The translations under genes and the position numbers were made by a program. From contig NZ_CAKJTG010000028.1 of the NCBI RefSeq assembly GCF_917563885.1, positions 1-54,983 on the forward strand: a stretch of DNA of 54,983 bases, in the 5' to 3' direction. The DNA comes from Pseudoneobacillus rhizosphaerae (GTDB taxonomy: Bacteria > Bacillota > Bacilli > Bacillales > Cytobacillaceae). Below are positions 38,870 to 50,525 of this stretch, piece by piece; positions within the stretch are counted from its first letter, which is position 1, and each line of letters begins with the position of its first letter. The notes under the pieces are model-generated. The model had not been told where the DNA came from. It searched no databases and saw only the letters and a program-made list of their open reading frames with translations.

Positions 38870-39049
38870 TTAACGTCTTGTGTCTAAAAGTTGCTGTTGT
38901 GCTAATTCAACGGCTCTTTTTACCATATTACCTGCATCTTTGGCACGAATGCCACCCCAACCTTCTTTTTGGACGACATCGTAAAACCCTAATTCCTTCG
39001 CAAGCTCCTCTTTAAAACGCTCAGACATTACGCCCCTTCGTCTACTCAA
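38870..39049 (-). CDS. sspF: Small acid-soluble spore protein SspF, alpha/beta type
   Basis: A 59-aa DNA-binding spore protein. The sequence [20 protein letters not shown], then [19 protein letters not shown], matches SspF. The start is TTG: AAGGGGTG lies 8 nt upstream and the product begins like B. subtilis SspF (MGRRRGVMS). A longer frame with 36 extra codons runs through the veg terminator and is not credible. A CATACTA box at 39083-39089 (minus strand) may be part of a sigma-G promoter, but its -35 is weak. Expected in the forespore. Confidence 0.92.
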   Translation of the reverse strand: MSRRRGVMSERFKEELAKELGFYDVVQKEGWGGIRAKDAGNMVKRAVELAQQQLLDTRR

Positions 39050-39082
39050 ACTAAACACCCCTTCCTCCACACGTGCTAACCA

Positions 39083-39112
39083 TAGTATGCGATGATTATG
39101 TGCAATTGATGA
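39083..39112 (-). promoter_or_regulatory. Possible sspF sigma-G promoter
   Basis: Minus strand CATACTA at 39083-39089 is a perfect sigma-G -10 type box, about 35 bp before the TTG start. The -35 about 17 bp upstream (around 39107-39112) is TCATCA, a weak match to the sigma-G pattern. Confidence 0.35.
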
Positions 39113-39131
39113 TAAAAGGGGCCGGGAAAAT

Positions 39132-39160
39132 AAAAAAACAGTCAACAAATTGTTCACTGT
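39132..39160 (-). terminator. Terminator after veg
   Basis: Minus strand ACAGTGAACAATTTGTTGACTGT with a TTTTTTTA tail, between veg and sspF. Confidence 0.85.
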
Positions 39161-39181
39161 TCATTTATATATTTTATGAAA

Positions 39182-39445
39182 TTAACTTAACGCAATGTTT
39201 TCTTGTGATTCGTCATAGAAGGTAATTTGAACAGTTTCTGTTAGCACATCAGCATAACTATAAGAAACACGTTCAAAAGCATTTTCATCTTGATCTAATT
39301 CAATTACAAATACAGATGGGTATGTTTCAGCTAAAACACCAAAACGTTCAATCGTTTTTCTACGTCCGCCGTTCGCCTTAAGCAAAAGTTTCTTCCCTAG
39401 ATTAGAATCTAAGGACTTTTTAATATCAGCTAAAGTTTTTGCCAT
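39182..39445 (-). CDS. veg: Veg protein (biofilm-associated, highly expressed)
   Basis: An 87-aa protein matching Bacillus Veg ([38 protein letters not shown]). It has a small beta-barrel SH3-like fold by family. In B. subtilis it stimulates biofilm gene expression by opposing SinR and is driven by one of the strongest vegetative promoters. GAGGTGG lies 5 nt before the ATG. Tandem promoters are at 39467-39538. Confidence 0.96.
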   Translation of the reverse strand: MAKTLADIKKSLDSNLGKKLLLKANGGRRKTIERFGVLAETYPSVFVIELDQDENAFERVSYSYADVLTETVQITFYDESQENIALS

Positions 39446-39466
39446 TAAGTCCACCTCACTCTGTTA

Positions 39467-39538
39467 AGTATAACACGTTGACATAATTTAGTCAAATAAA
39501 AACTATAAATTATATCAGTCCAACAAAATAATTGTCAA
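39467..39538 (-). promoter_or_regulatory. veg tandem sigma-A promoters
   Basis: P1: minus strand TTGACA (39533-39538), 18 bp, TATAAT (39509-39514). P2: TTGACT (39490-39495), 17 bp, TATACT (39467-39472). P2's start would lie about 15 bp before the ATG, leaving room only for the ribosome site. The pair fits the strong expression known for veg. Confidence 0.75.
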
Positions 39539-39735
39539 CGGTTTTCCGTCTACTTTTCTATCCTTTTTTCAACATTTCTTACAAGAGGAAAAACATCCCT
39601 ATAAATAATGAAAATAGAGGGGTTTTCCTTACATTCATTCTTCAACAACAACACTAAACAATTTTTAGAGTATCCTACTAATGGACTAATTATGTATGGT
39701 TTCTTACTTATTATTTAGCTACAAATATATACCCA

Positions 39736-39770
39736 TAAAAATAAGAGGAGAACACAAAGTGTACTCCTTC
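39736..39770 (-). terminator. Terminator after yabG
   Basis: Minus strand GGAGTACAC-TTT-GTGTTCTCC with TTATTTTTAT after it; one mismatch in the stem. Confidence 0.75.
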
Positions 39771-39773
39771 TAG

Positions 39774-40658
39774 TTATTCCTCTGTTTTATCATTTATTTC
39801 TGTTCTAAAGGGCATTCCTGTTCGTAAAACACCTCTTGTGTCAATTCCCCCAAGACCCTTTTCTCCTGTTAATGTATTTCGTAATACATCCCAAACATTA
39901 ATTCTATCCATAAACGAAGTAAAACTGATCTTCGCAACAATGTAGACCGGATCCAAAGCATGTATATTAATTCTTGATGGAGAGCTAGCAAAATTCGCGC
40001 CAGCATGAATTAATGATTCAAAATGGGACTGACACGCCCCTGCAAAAATAACCAACTGGTCAAGGTGAGGAACCTTTCTTCTAGCTTCTCTTACTGTTTG
40101 GACAAAATCCTTTGAATGTCGATAGGCATTAATGTCTGAAAAGTCGCCCTTTGATTTCGAATATGCATCATGTCCCGTTATTACCAAAATATCCGGTCGG
40201 TAATAATCAATTAGTTGACCCACTTTTCCTGACATTTCCTTTTCATGACAATGAACACCGTAAACTGGGATACCTATTTTCTCATATAAATCTGTGCACT
40301 TTTTTAAATAGCCAGGATCTCCATCTAGATGAAGCACTTTACCTGGTATTTGAAAATAGTTCGATTCTTTACTGTATCCTCTAGTCACTTCATATTCTTG
40401 TCTTTCCTTTATTAAACTCACATCTTGACGAAAAAGCTGTAGGGATTGTTCCTCTAAAGATTGAAGCTTTTTAGAACGTTTCTGTCTTTCCTGTGGATCA
40501 ATCATCACTAAATCGTTAAATGGAGCATCTGCAATGATTCGAAAATCTTCACCGTATAGAATTGCGATTTTTTTTCCATTTTCTATTTTGATATCAATAA
40601 TTCGAAATATGATATCACATTTGTAAGAAAGCCTTCCGACAATATCCATTTTATTCAC
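39774..40658 (-). CDS. yabG: Sporulation-specific protease YabG
   Basis: Mother-cell protease that trims spore coat proteins and allows their cross-linking in B. subtilis. The 294-aa protein begins MNKMDIVGRLSYKCDIIFRI and contains the conserved ILVITGHDAYSKSKGD and VIFAGACQSHFESLIHAGANFASSP, given in parts; a Cys-His pair is consistent with a cysteine protease. Start is GTG with GGAG 12 nt upstream and about 8 nt after GGAGTGA. Upstream sequence in frame is the rsmA terminator. Confidence 0.9.
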   Translation of the reverse strand: MNKMDIVGRLSYKCDIIFRIIDIKIENGKKIAILYGEDFRIIADAPFNDLVMIDPQERQKRSKKLQSLEEQSLQLFRQDVSLIKERQEYEVTRGYSKESNYFQIPGKVLHLDGDPGYLKKCTDLYEKIGIPVYGVHCHEKEMSGKVGQLIDYYRPDILVITGHDAYSKSKGDFSDINAYRHSKDFVQTVREARRKVPHLDQLVIFAGACQSHFESLIHAGANFASSPSRINIHALDPVYIVAKISFTSFMDRINVWDVLRNTLTGEKGLGGIDTRGVLRTGMPFRTEINDKTEE

Positions 40659-40746
40659 TGTCGTCACTCCAAACGAGCTAACGAAAGAATTAGCCAAATT
40701 ATTACCGTTGCTTTCATAGCCTATGCAGACCTTAAGGAAAAGGTGA

Positions 40747-40778
40747 TAAAAAAACCTACCAACTATTGTTGATAGGTC
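40747..40778 (-). terminator. Terminator after rsmA
   Basis: Minus strand GACCTATCAAC-AATA-GTTGGTAGGT followed by TTTTTT, directly beyond the rsmA stop. Confidence 0.9.
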
Positions 40779-40788
40779 TTTAGACAAT

Positions 40789-42221
<1,433 letters not shown>

Positions 42222-42351
42222 AATTCCTCCGTAAAGTAGGTAAAAATCATCTAAAAATATTTGCCTAAAAACTGAAACATTTATGTAATATAAAACGTCT
42301 AAATGGATATAATGGCAACAAAGATACTCTATAGTATAAAGATATTTAGAT

Positions 42352-42386
42352 AAAAAGCAAAATGCAGAGGAACGAATCCTCTGCAC
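42352..42386 (-). terminator. Terminator after yabE
   Basis: Minus strand TGCAGAGGATTCGTTCCTCTGCA, a 9-bp perfect stem, followed by TTTTGCTTTTT. Confidence 0.9.
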
Positions 42387-42395
42387 TAAGAAGGG

Positions 42396-43586
42396 TTACT
42401 GTAAAATTTTGATTTTGATTGTTCGTCTACCCCAACGATACGCTTCTGCTTTTGTAGCAAAAAAGACATCAATTTTATATCCTTTTACTGCAGAACCTGT
42501 ATCAGCAGCAACTGCATAGCCATACCCTTCCACATACACTTTTGTACCTAGCGGGATGACTCTCGGATCGACGGCAATCACTTTTATATTAGGATTTTGA
42601 TGGAGATTAATTCCTGTTGCCGTAAAGCCTGAACATCCATTACAATTAGCCGTGTAAGCAGTTGAAGTAACATAATACTCTTCTCCTGTTTCCGCTCCAC
42701 GAGAAACTTGCACTTTGTTGACCTTAGTTCCAACAGCAACAATTTGGTCCTTTTTATCCTTAATATAATTCTTGTTTATTAATTTCCGCGATACTTCCTT
42801 ACCATTTTCAAAAACCACTTCATATTCTTTAGTCATTAACCCTTTTTGACCAGTTGAAACGATTTTTTCTTTCCCCTTTGGTAATTTGGCATCCTTTTTC
42901 TTGACTACAGCAAAACTAATTGGTTCTTCCACTACATCGGTGACTTTTTCAATACGTACAACATTGACAACCGTGTTTGCTTTAACAGACGTGTCTAGTG
43001 TAGGTTCAACCCGGTCTAATGGTTGAAGTGTAATTCCTTGCCCTGCTAAAAAGTCAGCGACCGTAGTCGAAGTAGTCCAAACCTTTTCCTTTTTGCCACC
43101 GTTATTGAGCGTTAACTGAAACGCTTTTTCTATGGCGATGTCCATATTGCTCTTGATTGCTTTATCTGGTTTTGGAACAACTTCATCAAATTCTTTTAAA
43201 GCAATGTTCTGCTCGATTAAGAGGTCAGCAACCGTATCGGCTGTTGTCCAAATCGTTTTCTTCTCGTTGTCTACTACCATTTGAACCTGTTTAGCTGGTT
43301 TCCAAACAATCTTTAAATTGTCCTTTACCCTCGTGTCCCGTTTGTGAGACAAATAGTCTTCTGAGTGCAGTGAAATATCGAGATCATTAAAAAGTTCCTC
43401 GACAGTGTCAGCATGTGTTTCGATGACTCTCTTTTCTCCATCAAGCGTTAGTGCAACCGTCTCTTTCGTTCCCTCATATGTAAGGACCCCTAGAGTTGAT
43501 GCAAAAACTACCAAACTAGCAGTTATGACTGCCAATCTCTTCTTACTCATAGACTTGGAAAACAGGTTTTTCATGTTTTGAATCAC
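42396..43586 (-). CDS. yabE: Cell-wall-binding 3D/G5-domain protein YabE
   Basis: A 396-aa extracellular protein, similar to resuscitation-promoting-factor-like hydrolases. An N-terminal membrane segment (about 19-38) is followed by three repeats of a DUF348 domain (about 40-210, each with TADTVADLL or THADTVEELF type motifs), a G5 domain (about 215-290) and a C-terminal 3D domain with YTANCNGCSGFTATG and AADTGSAVKGYKIDVFF, whose aspartates define the barwin-like lytic fold. Start GTG with GGAGG 11 nt upstream. Promoter at 43616-43645. Confidence 0.92.
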   Translation of the reverse strand: MIQNMKNLFSKSMSKKRLAVITASLVVFASTLGVLTYEGTKETVALTLDGEKRVIETHADTVEELFNDLDISLHSEDYLSHKRDTRVKDNLKIVWKPAKQVQMVVDNEKKTIWTTADTVADLLIEQNIALKEFDEVVPKPDKAIKSNMDIAIEKAFQLTLNNGGKKEKVWTTSTTVADFLAGQGITLQPLDRVEPTLDTSVKANTVVNVVRIEKVTDVVEEPISFAVVKKKDAKLPKGKEKIVSTGQKGLMTKEYEVVFENGKEVSRKLINKNYIKDKKDQIVAVGTKVNKVQVSRGAETGEEYYVTSTAYTANCNGCSGFTATGINLHQNPNIKVIAVDPRVIPLGTKVYVEGYGYAVAADTGSAVKGYKIDVFFATKAEAYRWGRRTIKIKILQ

Positions 43587-43615
43587 GATGAAAAACGCCT
43601 CCTTTTCTCGGAGTG

Positions 43616-43645
43616 ATTATATGGTACTAGATGCGTGTCTGTCAA
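43616..43645 (-). promoter_or_regulatory. yabE promoter
   Basis: Minus strand TTGACA (43640-43645), 18 bp, TATAAT (43616-43621); both hexamers are perfect. About 30 bp before the GTG start. Confidence 0.75.
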
Positions 43646-43811
43646 CCCTTACACTTTTACTTCAAGGTATTTCCTATTATGCATAGTGGTCGAGCAAAAG
43701 GAAAGGAAAACTTATCGACACGTTTATCCTATGAAGAAAAGGAGACATGTAGAACTTTTTATTTTTTAAAAAATTGGGACAAACTATCCTTTAATTCGAC
43801 AGAATTTGATG

Positions 43812-44579
43812 TCAGATTATGCCGAATAATTTTTTAGCATTGTCGGATGTTGCGCGAGCTATTTCTTCAAAAGTTACACCCTTGATTTCAGCAATTTGTT
43901 CTGCTACTAATTTTACATAGCTAGGTTCATTTCGTTGTCCTCGATATGGATGAGGAGTTAAATAAGGGCAGTCTGTTTCAATTAACAGCTTATCTAAAGG
44001 AATCTCAAGCGCCACTTCCTTTGGCTTTTTTGCATTTTTGAAGGTTACGGGTCCACCTAATGAAATATAAAAGTTCATATCGAGGCATTCTTTTGCAATT
44101 TCTACGCTACCGCTAAAGCAGTGCATAATACCGCCTACCTCCGCTGCACCCTCTTCCCTTAGAATTTCGACTATATCAGCTGTTGCATCACGATTATGAA
44201 TGACAATTGGCAGCTTTACCTTTTTGGCTAATCGAATTTGTTTACGAAAAACATCCTTTTGAATGTCATGGGGTGATTTATCCCAATGATAGTCAAGACC
44301 CATCTCCCCGATTGCAACCACCTTCGGATGATTCGCCAACTCTTCAATCCATTTCAAATCATCGTCAGTCATGTCAATTGCATCTACGGGATGCCAGCCT
44401 ACACACGCATATATATAATCATGTGCTTCAGCAAGCTCCACCGCTCTATTAATCGTTAGCGTATCAAAACCAACTACTACAATGTTTGATACACCTGCTT
44501 CTTTTGCTCTTTTCATAACTTCATGTAAATCTTCTTTATATTGATCTGCATTTAAATGTGCATGTGTATCAAATAACAT
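43812..44579 (-). CDS. tatD: TatD-family metal-dependent deoxyribonuclease
   Basis: A 255-aa TIM-barrel metal hydrolase. Motifs are DTHAHLNADQY at the N terminus, GEMGLDYHWDKS, and ETDCPYLTPHPYRG, carrying metal ligands. The name comes from the Tat operon in other bacteria but the activity is a nuclease. It lies between yabE and metG as in B. subtilis. Its start is an ATG with a GGAG upstream. Confidence 0.95.
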   Translation of the reverse strand: MLFDTHAHLNADQYKEDLHEVMKRAKEAGVSNIVVVGFDTLTINRAVELAEAHDYIYACVGWHPVDAIDMTDDDLKWIEELANHPKVVAIGEMGLDYHWDKSPHDIQKDVFRKQIRLAKKVKLPIVIHNRDATADIVEILREEGAAEVGGIMHCFSGSVEIAKECLDMNFYISLGGPVTFKNAKKPKEVALEIPLDKLLIETDCPYLTPHPYRGQRNEPSYVKLVAEQIAEIKGVTFEEIARATSDNAKKLFGII

Positions 44580-44713
44580 TTTATGTCTCCTTCACTTCAA
44601 ATTATAAACCTTCTCAACATATTAACATTGCCAAGTATTTGTCTTCCTAGTAACAATTTATTGAATTATTTGTCACATTTTCAAAAAATGATAACGTTGC
44701 AGCTAGATTCGAC

Positions 44714-44747
44714 AAAAAAACAGGAATGTTTCACGTGAAACATTCCC
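44714..44747 (-). terminator. Terminator after metG
   Basis: The stem is a perfect 24-bp palindrome (44723-44746) followed by TGTTTTTTT on the minus strand. It begins 24 bp after the metG stop. The same palindrome contains parS, so one sequence may serve both as RNA terminator and as protein binding site. Confidence 0.88.
44727..44742. promoter_or_regulatory. parS centromere site (Spo0J/ParB binding)
   Basis: TGTTTCACGTGAAACA is an exact match to the consensus parS that Spo0J/ParB binds near the origin in Bacillus and many other bacteria. It is a perfect 16-bp palindrome. The surrounding GGAA and TTCC extend the dyad to 24 bp. Origin-proximal genes around it support a real site. parS sites nucleate ParB spreading and SMC loading, so this is a chromosome segregation element rather than a gene regulator. 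Confidence 0.9.
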
Positions 44748-44769
44748 TCTAATGATGATGAATACGTTA

Positions 44770-46737
<1,968 letters not shown>

Positions 46738-46910
46738 CTATATTTCTACAAACGCTTAGATATACGTCATCATAACCTCTTATATCAACAAAATATACCT
46801 AAAAAAAGTAAATAGTGCAAACAAAATAGTGAAAGCAACTTGATTAAAGAAAGGGAACTCAATAAAGGGATATATTACCACCTGTAATTCCCTCAAAAAG
46901 ATTCCACTCT

Positions 46911-46963
46911 TGTCGAATCTTATATTGTCGAACCCAACGGGAACTTTGTTGCTTTTTGTCGAA
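46911..46963 (+). promoter_or_regulatory. Cluster of three Spo0A boxes upstream of abrB
   Basis: TGTCGAA occurs exactly at 46911-46917, 46926-46932 and 46957-46963, spaced 15 and 31 bp. By chance a 7-mer of this kind is expected about once per 8 kb over both strands. They lie upstream of the metG start on one side and about 150 bp before the abrB promoter on the other. Confidence 0.55.
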
Positions 46964-47119
46964 TGATTATATATAAGCATAACTTTTATGGTAGATTAAT
47001 TCCCATTTTTTAAAATGGCAATTTCATAATTTCTTGTACCACATCCCCTCTTAACCGTTGATACAATTGGATATTTTCACACTTCATAAAATTTACATAT
47101 TTTTTCAGTTGAAAAATAA

Positions 47120-47182
47120 TTGACGTATATGGGAAACACTGGTATTATAAATTTAGCACAGAATTTGTCGAATAATGACGAA
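47120..47182 (+). promoter_or_regulatory. abrB promoter with tandem 0A boxes
   Basis: TTGACG (47120-47125), 17 bp, TATTAT (47143-47148). Downstream, TGTCGAA (47166-47172) and TGACGAA (47176-47182) are spaced 10 bp apart, in the position of the B. subtilis sites through which Spo0A~P represses abrB. Confidence 0.85.
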
Positions 47183-47231
47183 AGATAAACCAGATATAGA
47201 TGCTTCACATTTGGAGAGGAGATTGTAAAAA

Positions 47232-47516
47232 ATGAAATCCACAGGTATTGTTCGTAAGGTTGATGAACTTGGACGTGTAGTTATTCCGATTGAATTAAGA
47301 CGTACTTTAGGTATTGCTGAGAAAGATGCTTTAGAAATTTATGTAGATGATGATCGTATTATCTTGAAGAAATATAAGCCGAATATGACTTGTCAAGTAA
47401 CTGGTGAAGTTTCTGATAACAATATTTCTCTTGCTGGTGGAAAATTAATTCTAAGCCCTGAAGGCGCAGAGCAATTATTAAATGAAATTCAAAACGCTTT
47501 TACTGTAGCGAAATAA
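47232..47516 (+). CDS. abrB: Transition-state regulator AbrB
   Basis: Global repressor of post-exponential genes. The 94-aa protein has the N-terminal DNA-binding domain (MKSTGIVRKVDELGRVVIP, then ELRRTLGIAEKDALEIYVDD) and a C-terminal multimerization domain. It is the only plus-strand protein gene. GAGGAG lies 9 nt before the ATG. The two 0A boxes after the promoter imply repression by Spo0A~P at the onset of sporulation. It is a paralog of spoVT in this window. Confidence 0.97.
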   Translation: MKSTGIVRKVDELGRVVIPIELRRTLGIAEKDALEIYVDDDRIILKKYKPNMTCQVTGEVSDNNISLAGGKLILSPEGAEQLLNEIQNAFTVAK

Positions 47517-47525
47517 TCATATAAT

Positions 47526-47564
47526 AAAAAGTAGCTTCGTGCATAAAGGAAGCTACTTTTTTTG
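47526..47564. terminator. Bidirectional terminator between abrB and rsmI
   Basis: AAAGTAGCTTC pairs with GAAGCTACTTT; a T run follows on the plus strand and another on the minus strand, so it can end both convergent genes. Confidence 0.93.
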
Positions 47565-47571
47565 TTGAGAT

Positions 47572-48474
47572 TTATTCATTTATATGATATTCCTGATAAA
47601 CATCTCTCTTATGTAAGCCACGGTCTATTGCCGTTTGTTTTATTGCTTCTTTAGATGTCATTCCTTTTACTGAAATATAATGTTCAACATGTTCCTTGGC
47701 ATTTAATGCTTCCCACCAAGAATTCATTTCAACTGGTTCCAGACTTTCTTTTGCACCTTCAATAAGGATACAAAATTCTCCTCGTATCTCATCAATAGAA
47801 GCCCACTCTCTTACCTCAGAAATTGTCCCTCTAATAAACTCTTCAAACTTTTTGGTAAGCTCTCGACAAAGGACGATTTTTCGATCACCTAGAGCTACCT
47901 CCATTAAATCTAATGTCTCCTTTAACCGATGTGGTGATTCGTAAAGAATGAAAGTGGAAGTTATCGTTGCTAATTGCTCGAGTTCTTTGCGTTTTGTCTT
48001 TTTTTGACGATCTAAAAAACCATAGAAATAAAAGGGCTGTGTCGATAATCCAGATGCGATCAATGCTGTGAGTGCCGCATTTGCTCCTGGTAATGGAACT
48101 ACCGTTAATTGATTTTCAGCTGCTAATGCTACTAATTCATTGCCTGGATCTGAGATTGTCGGCATCCCAGCGTCACTTACTAACGCAATTTTCGCCCCTT
48201 CCTTCAATTTCTCAATAATTTTATATCCACTCGGCATTTTATTATGTTCATGATAACTAATGAGTGGGGTTTCAATTTCAAAGTAATTGCATAGCCTTTT
48301 TGTATTTCTTGTATCCTCAGCAGCGATCCAATCCGCTTCTTTTAGGATTCTAATTGCCCTCATACTCATATCTTCTAGGTTACCGATAGGTGTTGGAACT
48401 AAATACAATATTCCTTTGTCCTGCTCATGTTCAAAGCTTTTTTGTTGCCACAAACTAACCACCCAATCCTTCAA
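47572..48474 (-). CDS. rsmI: 16S rRNA 2'-O-methyltransferase RsmI
   Basis: Methylates C1402 of 16S rRNA. The 300-aa protein has LVPTPIGNLEDMS near residue 25, EDTRNTKRL, a SAM-binding LVSDAGMPTISDPG and VPLPGANAALTAL, in the tetrapyrrole-methylase fold. It follows yabB by 32 bp; the GIY-YIG gene yazA found between them in B. subtilis is absent. Its terminator is shared with abrB. Confidence 0.95.
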   Translation of the reverse strand: MKDWVVSLWQQKSFEHEQDKGILYLVPTPIGNLEDMSMRAIRILKEADWIAAEDTRNTKRLCNYFEIETPLISYHEHNKMPSGYKIIEKLKEGAKIALVSDAGMPTISDPGNELVALAAENQLTVVPLPGANAALTALIASGLSTQPFYFYGFLDRQKKTKRKELEQLATITSTFILYESPHRLKETLDLMEVALGDRKIVLCRELTKKFEEFIRGTISEVREWASIDEIRGEFCILIEGAKESLEPVEMNSWWEALNAKEHVEHYISVKGMTSKEAIKQTAIDRGLHKRDVYQEYHINE

Positions 48475-48506
48475 TTATATATGTAATCATTTGGACTTAA
48501 TTGACT

Positions 48507-49247
48507 TTATTCATTATATAAGATTCTTTTAACCTCATCTGTATACTCATTGTTATCAGTATAGACATATAGTGGAGGCAATATTTTTAGGTCCGGGCTA
48601 CCATTTTTCGTGGCTTCAACTAATAATGTATTTGCCTCTTTTCCCTGCTTTGGGTAGACAAATTGAATTTTCTTTGGCTCAAGCTTATATTTCCTCATTA
48701 GTGAGACAATGTCCATTAGCCTACCTGGACGATGGACAAATGCTACTTTACCACCTGCTCTCACCAATTGGCTTGAAGCTTTAATCGCATCCTCTAATGT
48801 GCATAATATTTCATGTCGGGCATAGGCTAAATGTTCATTTTTGTTAATTTCCTCCTGAGAAGGGGTCGGAAAGTACGGTGGATTACAAGTTACAACATCA
48901 AATTTACCGTGACCAATTTGACTTGCTATTTCCTTAATATCACCATGAATCATATTTATTCTTGATTCTAGTTGATTATATTCAATACTCCTACATGCCA
49001 TATCAAACAATCGTTCTTGAATTTCCACACCCGTAATATTCCCTTTTGTTCTAGTGCTTAAAAATAAGGGAACAACACCATTACCACTACATAAATCAAT
49101 TAAGGTTCCTTTTTGAATCGGTACATAAACAAACTTAGACAGAAGTACTGCATCTAAAGAAAAGGCAAATACCGATGGACTTTGAATAATACGTAATTCT
49201 TCAGCTAGTAAATAGTCTAGCCTCTCGTCACCCTTTAATTCAACCAT
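48507..49247 (-). CDS. yabB: Putative N6-adenine methyltransferase, TrmN6/YabB-like
   Basis: A 246-aa SAM-dependent methyltransferase with GNGVVPLFL in motif I and VVTCNPPYF (NPPY) near residue 117, the signature of N6-adenine or related methylation. Relatives include TrmN6, which modifies A37 of tRNA-Val in E. coli; the substrate here is not established. GGAGG precedes the ATG. A terminator separates it from yabA. Confidence 0.88.
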   Translation of the reverse strand: MVELKGDERLDYLLAEELRIIQSPSVFAFSLDAVLLSKFVYVPIQKGTLIDLCSGNGVVPLFLSTRTKGNITGVEIQERLFDMACRSIEYNQLESRINMIHGDIKEIASQIGHGKFDVVTCNPPYFPTPSQEEINKNEHLAYARHEILCTLEDAIKASSQLVRAGGKVAFVHRPGRLMDIVSLMRKYKLEPKKIQFVYPKQGKEANTLLVEATKNGSPDLKILPPLYVYTDNNEYTDEVKRILYNE

Positions 49248-49259
49248 TATCTAACCTCC

Positions 49260-49310
49260 AAAAAAAAGGAGCTGACTCATAAGCATTTCACTTATGAAGC
49301 AGCCTCCTTA
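49260..49310. terminator. Terminator between yabA and yabB
   Basis: Minus strand AAGGAGGCTGCTTCATAAG pairs with CTTATGAGTCAGCTCCTT and is followed by TTTTTTT. It begins within a few bases of the yabA stop and ends the yaaO-yabA operon. T-tracts flank both sides. Confidence 0.88.
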
Positions 49311-49685
49311 TTTTTTATTCAAAAATGATAAACAGAAAAGACAGTCGCCTTCTTTACGTGGACTTCCAAAATGGAGGTTACAGATATGAAAACCCTCTTG
49401 GTACAGCCGAGCAAGATTGTCATAGCCTTCACCAATATCAATCGATTTATCCTCTATCTCTACAACATTATCATTATTGGGCTTTAGCCCTTTTTGGGTC
49501 TTAGCCTTTTTGGGAACTGTTGTTTGATCAAGTCGGCGTCTTAAATGTTCATTTTCTAGCCTCAGTGAGTTATTTTCTTCTAAAATCTCTGCTAAATGTT
49601 GCTTTAACTCACCTAGCTGGGTATATAATTGACCAATTTGTGTTTCCATATTAATTACGGAGTCAAAAATTTCTTTTTTATCCAC
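49308..49685 (-). CDS. yabA: Replication initiation control protein YabA
   Basis: Tethers DnaA to DnaN and limits replication initiation in Firmicutes. The 125-aa protein has an N-terminal coiled coil (about 1-60) for tetramerization and a C-terminal zinc domain with CNLHFGS and [12 protein letters not shown] choose the GTG that gives (M)DKKEIFDSV, with AGAGGTGG upstream, matching the family. It is the last gene of the holB-ricT-yabA group, all linked to replication or development. Confidence 0.94.
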   Translation of the reverse strand: MDKKEIFDSVINMETQIGQLYTQLGELKQHLAEILEENNSLRLENEHLRRRLDQTTVPKKAKTQKGLKPNNDNVVEIEDKSIDIGEGYDNLARLYQEGFHICNLHFGSPRKEGDCLFCLSFLNKK

Positions 49686-49697
49686 GTTCTCCACCTC

Positions 49698-50525
49698 TTA
49701 ATCTGTGGATTGTAATGAAACAGCGCCCTCTTTAATAATTTCTTCAAGAGTGTATTCTAGAACTCGTTCTTGGTCCTTGAATTGTACTTGAAGTACTCTT
49801 TCTAATATATTTAAACCAACTACTTTACCTCTACCTAATGATGTCTGAACGATTTCCCCAAGATCTGGTAGTTGCTCCTTAGCTGCTTCATACTCATCAT
49901 TCTCATACTTAAGACAACACATTAATCGACCGCATAATCCTGAAATTTTGGTAGGATTTAAAGATAAGTTTTGATCTTTTGCCATTTTAATAGACACTGG
50001 GTCAAAATCTCCTAAGAAAGTAGAGCAACAAAGCATTCTTCCACAAGGTCCAATTCCGCCGAGCATTTTTGCCTCATCTCTTACACCAATTTGACGCAGC
50101 TCAATTCGTGTCCGGAAAATGGCCGCTAAATCCTTTACTAGTTCACGGAAATCAACTCGTCCATCAGCAGTAAAGTAAAAAATGACTTTGTTTCGGTCAA
50201 ATGTATATTCTACATCAACAAGCTTCATATCAAGGTCATGCTCATTCACCTTATCACTACACACTTGATATGCATCATGTGCTGCTTGTTTATTTTCTTC
50301 CACAATCATCCGATCTTTTTGGTCTGCAATGCGCAGAACCTTTTTTAACGGGAGTACGACATCATTCTCGCCAACTTGTTTGGGAGCGATAACGCATCTA
50401 CCGAACTCTACTCCACGAACGGTTTCAACAATGACGAAATCGTCCTTTTCAATAGATATTTCACCGGGATCAAAGTAGTATATTTTACCTGCTTTTTTAA
50501 AGCGTACGCCTACAACATCATACAA
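49698..50525 (-). CDS. ricT: RicT (YaaT), Fe-S protein of the RicAFT/Y-complex
   Basis: With RicA and RicF, speeds the phosphorelay to Spo0A and promotes RNase Y-dependent mRNA processing. The 275-aa PSP1-domain protein has many conserved cysteines (GPCGRMLCCSTFLGDF and SGLCGRLMCCLKYENDEY) that hold two 4Fe-4S clusters. Its ATG overlaps the holB stop by 8 bp. The phosphorelay target Spo0A has many boxes in this window (abrB, spoIIE). Confidence 0.96.
   Translation of the reverse strand: MYDVVGVRFKKAGKIYYFDPGEISIEKDDFVIVETVRGVEFGRCVIAPKQVGENDVVLPLKKVLRIADQKDRMIVEENKQAAHDAYQVCSDKVNEHDLDMKLVDVEYTFDRNKVIFYFTADGRVDFRELVKDLAAIFRTRIELRQIGVRDEAKMLGGIGPCGRMLCCSTFLGDFDPVSIKMAKDQNLSLNPTKISGLCGRLMCCLKYENDEYEAAKEQLPDLGEIVQTSLGRGKVVGLNILERVLQVQFKDQERVLEYTLEEIIKEGAVSLQSTD

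Larger units (their letters stand above)
39446..39773. other. Gap between yabG and veg
   Basis: About 330 bp, carrying the veg promoters and, at 39736-39770, the yabG terminator. From 39584 to 39630 an imperfect hairpin GGAAAA-CCCCT with AGGGA-TTTTTCC arms lies upstream of the promoters; no gene is evident. Confidence 0.5.
44580..44769. other. Gap between metG and tatD, with terminator and parS
   Basis: About 190 bp. The metG terminator and the parS site fill 44714-44747. An exact 0A-type TTCGACA is at 44708-44714, touching the T-tract. The tatD promoter is not clear. Confidence 0.5.

Noticed and set aside
39050-39157. 36-codon extension of sspF
   Set aside because: It lies within the veg terminator and is far longer than any SspF.
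39584-39630. Imperfect hairpin upstream of the veg promoters
   Set aside because: Large loop, mismatched arms and no tract; function not supportable.
42222-42386. Long N-terminal extension of the rnmV reading frame
   Set aside because: It reads through the yabE terminator; the downstream ATG has a strong ribosome site and matches the family start.
46780-46980. Minus-strand 66-codon frame upstream of metG
   Set aside because: No ribosome site or protein-like composition; the region carries the Spo0A boxes and metG leader.
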